NCBI GenBank assembly: GCA_019914995.1
Contig: CM034127.1
Location: 11,594,001 to 11,658,000 of the forward strand
Source of the DNA: Acanthochlamys bracteata
Lineage: Eukaryota; Streptophyta; Magnoliopsida; Pandanales; Velloziaceae
Length of the DNA: 64,000 nucleotides
Reading direction: 5' to 3'
Position 1 is the stretch's first letter. The number at the start of each line of letters is the position of its first letter. A model generated the notes under the pieces. The model had not been told where the DNA came from and made no database searches. It was given only the letters and a program-made list of their open reading frames with translations. Of this stretch, positions 62,036-64,000 are shown piece after piece. Made by a program: the position numbers and the translations under genes.

Positions 62036-62605
62036 CTAAAGGTGCAAGTTCAAGTCAAGCTTGTTCTTCTCTTCAATCCTTTGCGTACCTTGCTGAGATC
62101 CCATAGCTGGTTGGTAACTTCCGGGCCACCTTGCATCAGAAGAACCTTCTTCAGTAGTGAACGGTGACCAAGTTAAACTATCGAACCTTGCAACAGCAGC
62201 AACAGTTCCATAACTGCAACTTGCCTTGTGCATCATGGCATGCGGTTGCACTCGGAGTGAATTAAGAAATCCAGGCGCAGTAGAAGCAATAGAATTAAAA
62301 CCAATCACAACAGTCCTTTGCTGCTGCTGCTGCTGTATTTTCCGGGCAGCTCCTCTTTCTCTCTTATGAGCGTTCTGGTGCCCGCCTAACGCCTGAGAGC
62401 TGAAAAATTTCCTCAAGCAGAAGTTGCATGAGAACACCTTGTCCGGAACTCTAATCGTAGCAGTAGTAGTAGTAGTACTACTACTTGTACTGTTTGATTG
62501 TTGTGAATCCGAATTATTATTTCCAATAATTCCTCCTAGTGTAAGATCAAGCCATGGCCGTTTTGATTCTCTTTGTTGCAAACCTATCTCTTCTTCTTTA
62601 TGCAT
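62036..62605 (-). CDS. C2H2 zinc-finger transcription repressor (QALGGH, EAR motif)
   Basis: Single exon, 189 residues from the ATG at 62605 (MHKEEEIGLQQ). One plant-type C2H2 finger lies at about 58-80: FSCNFCLRKFFSSQALGGHQNAHKRER, written here in two parts, with the invariant QALGGH at 71-76. A Ser/Thr-rich stretch, SSSTTTTTAT, precedes it, and a polyglutamine run follows it. The last eight residues KLDLNLHL carry an EAR repression motif (DLNL), which recruits TOPLESS-type corepressors; WLDLTLGG near the N terminus is a second LxLxL-like motif. Single-finger intronless genes of this kind (ZFP1/3/4/7, KNUCKLES, GIS types) control trichomes, flowers and hormone responses. The specific member cannot be told. 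Confidence 0.93.
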   Translation of the reverse strand: MHKEEEIGLQQRESKRPWLDLTLGGIIGNNNSDSQQSNSTSSSTTTTTATIRVPDKVFSCNFCLRKFFSSQALGGHQNAHKRERGAARKIQQQQQQRTVVIGFNSIASTAPGFLNSLRVQPHAMMHKASCSYGTVAAVARFDSLTWSPFTTEEGSSDARWPGSYQPAMGSQQGTQRIEEKNKLDLNLHL

Positions 62606-64000
62606 GATTAATTTTCGGAACTTCAATATCTAGATGAAACAAGTGATCATCACATATAGAGGCATCGTAAGGAAGGTGAAACAGTTCAATTATAAAGGAG
62701 TGATACTGTAAAGCTTGAGGAATAATTTTCTTTCTCTTCTTTAATGTTTTTCCAAAGCGGCATTTTTGTTGTTCTAAGAGTTGTTTTCTCTTTTTCTGTA
62801 TTGCTTCTATTTTTCTTTTTGGCCCACAAGCGCATGGCTTTCATGATGTACACGGTAGTGCAGTGTGTTGCAATAATGGAATCACTTCTCACTTCAAAGC
62901 TAACTTTCTTTCAATCACAACAGTTACATGAATTCTCTTTTTTCCTCGGCAACTTTTTAGGGTTCTTATGATGAAAACACAATGCAATGTTCAAGATGAA
63001 TAAACAAAGCCCATCACCTATGTAACATCAAAGTCATTATGTGCTTTTCTTTTGCTTTTGAAAAATTTCAAATGTGTTCATCATTGAGCTGCATATCTTT
63101 GAGTGTTATCCTCTTGAGAATCATAGCTTATGAATCTATATCACAAAAGTTGCGTGTTATTATTCTTTCTCACAAGTGTATTTCTAATCCATTGGTTGGC
63201 ATTAAAGGTTATAGTTACTTCAGAATCTTGCTCAATGCAAGATGGCTAGGATTTCATGGGCTCATGAACTATACTGAAACTTTGCGATAGCTACTTTGAG
63301 CTTGTCACAACAATATTAGGACTCTTGGATATTTAAACTTTTAAATATGTTTAAAATTTTAACATATATATATTCTTGATTCTTCAGAGTTGAAACACAG
63401 TTTGCATCATTAATCAATCAGTAATATTATTTCACATGACTTTGTGTTAGACAAACTATATTCATAAATCATAAGCATCTAAGGTTGAAGACAACAGTTA
63501 CAAAATTCAAACTAAACCTTAGTTTGTCGCCCAAATATATTAACAATATCTTACAGAAAAGTTAAGAGCTGGTTTGATTAATTCTCGTTTGTATGCATAC
63601 TAACGGTGTGGCCACTACAGCAACAACTTATTGAAGATGGAGGCATGCATGATTCTAGTGGACTTGCCATTACAGTACTTTCATCATTGCTATTAACATA
63701 TTATATATACTCATAATGGTAAGTTTAAGGACCTCCTTGAATTACCAGGAATGGTCAACACACGTAGAAAGGGTTCTATTTTAATCCTTAAGATATGTTT
63801 GTTACATGCACTTCCATAGAATGGAATACTTGAAGAAATGGGATTGGTTTGTCTTAGGTTGCAGAAGCATCTAAAAGTGGTAGCTTTTGAAGGAAGTGGT
63901 TAGCTTTTTGGGAGAAACCAACTTGTACGGGGGCAGACAACATGCAGTTAAGTCCACATCCTATGAAAAGAAGCATACATAATCTCGAGTGTGTTCTTTT
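62606..64000. other. Upstream region of zinc-finger gene, no other feature
   Basis: About 1.4 kb of promoter and intergenic DNA to the window edge. Small ORFs (for example 63039-63290) have no recognisable family and AT-rich codon use. Confidence 0.5.

Noticed and set aside
1-64000. CRISPR arrays, operons or bacterial-type ribosome sites
   Set aside because: The DNA is plant nuclear with spliced genes; no regularly spaced repeats were seen.
1-64000. tRNA or rRNA genes
   Set aside because: No convincing tRNA B-box with matching acceptor stem and no rRNA sequence was noticed by eye; a tRNAscan-SE run would settle it.
1-64000. LTR retrotransposons or virus-derived elements
   Set aside because: No reverse transcriptase, integrase, gag or capsid-like frame and no pair of long direct terminal repeats was recognised.

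Overview
This window is nuclear DNA from a flowering plant, most likely a eudicot. The genes are interrupted by short introns with GT/AG ends and AT-rich interiors, the intergenic DNA is strongly AT-rich, and the proteins belong to plant-only or plant-type families: PPR, arabinogalactan protein, GASA/snakin, DUF620, GH3, and plastid-type SWIB and aspartate-semialdehyde dehydrogenase. I cannot name the species. All exon boundaries were worked out by hand from splice signals, reading-frame phase and remembered family sequences; no database was searched.

Layout. The 3' part of a pentatricopeptide repeat gene opens the window (+, 2-1090). A lysine-rich arabinogalactan protein with a separate GPI-anchor exon follows (-, 3290-4066). 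Next come a plastid-type SWIB-domain gene (+, 7081-8865) and a DUF620 gene (-, 12164-14845). A repeat-rich gap of about 7.6 kb, holding a Harbinger-like DNA transposon and MITEs, leads to a GASA/snakin peptide gene (+, 22443-22994). A 12-exon membrane-anchored aspartyl protease (-, 23917-29224) and an eight-exon aspartate-semialdehyde dehydrogenase (-, 30630-34084) are followed by a short secreted-protein ORF of unknown function (-, 34792-35079). A decayed copy of the COMPASS subunit gene RBL (-, 36255-38791) precedes an NRAMP metal transporter (-, 39902-43448). After 7 kb of repeat-bearing DNA comes a GH3 auxin-amido synthetase (-, 50449-52656) whose upstream DNA carries paired auxin-response elements, a bZIP palindrome and a TATA box. 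Another 6 kb repeat zone, with an intact-ended hAT-type MITE, leads to a decayed A-type-cyclin-like gene (+, about 59781-61168) and a single-exon C2H2 zinc-finger repressor (-, 62036-62605).

The genes do not form an operon or a biosynthetic cluster; each has its own promoter and they serve unrelated functions. No new multi-gene system is visible. The items most worth following up are a MITE family with matching 3-bp target duplications, the hAT-type element with a perfect 8-bp duplication, two intron-bearing pseudogenes of cell-regulation genes, the unplaced small secreted protein, and the compact auxin-response module of the GH3 gene.
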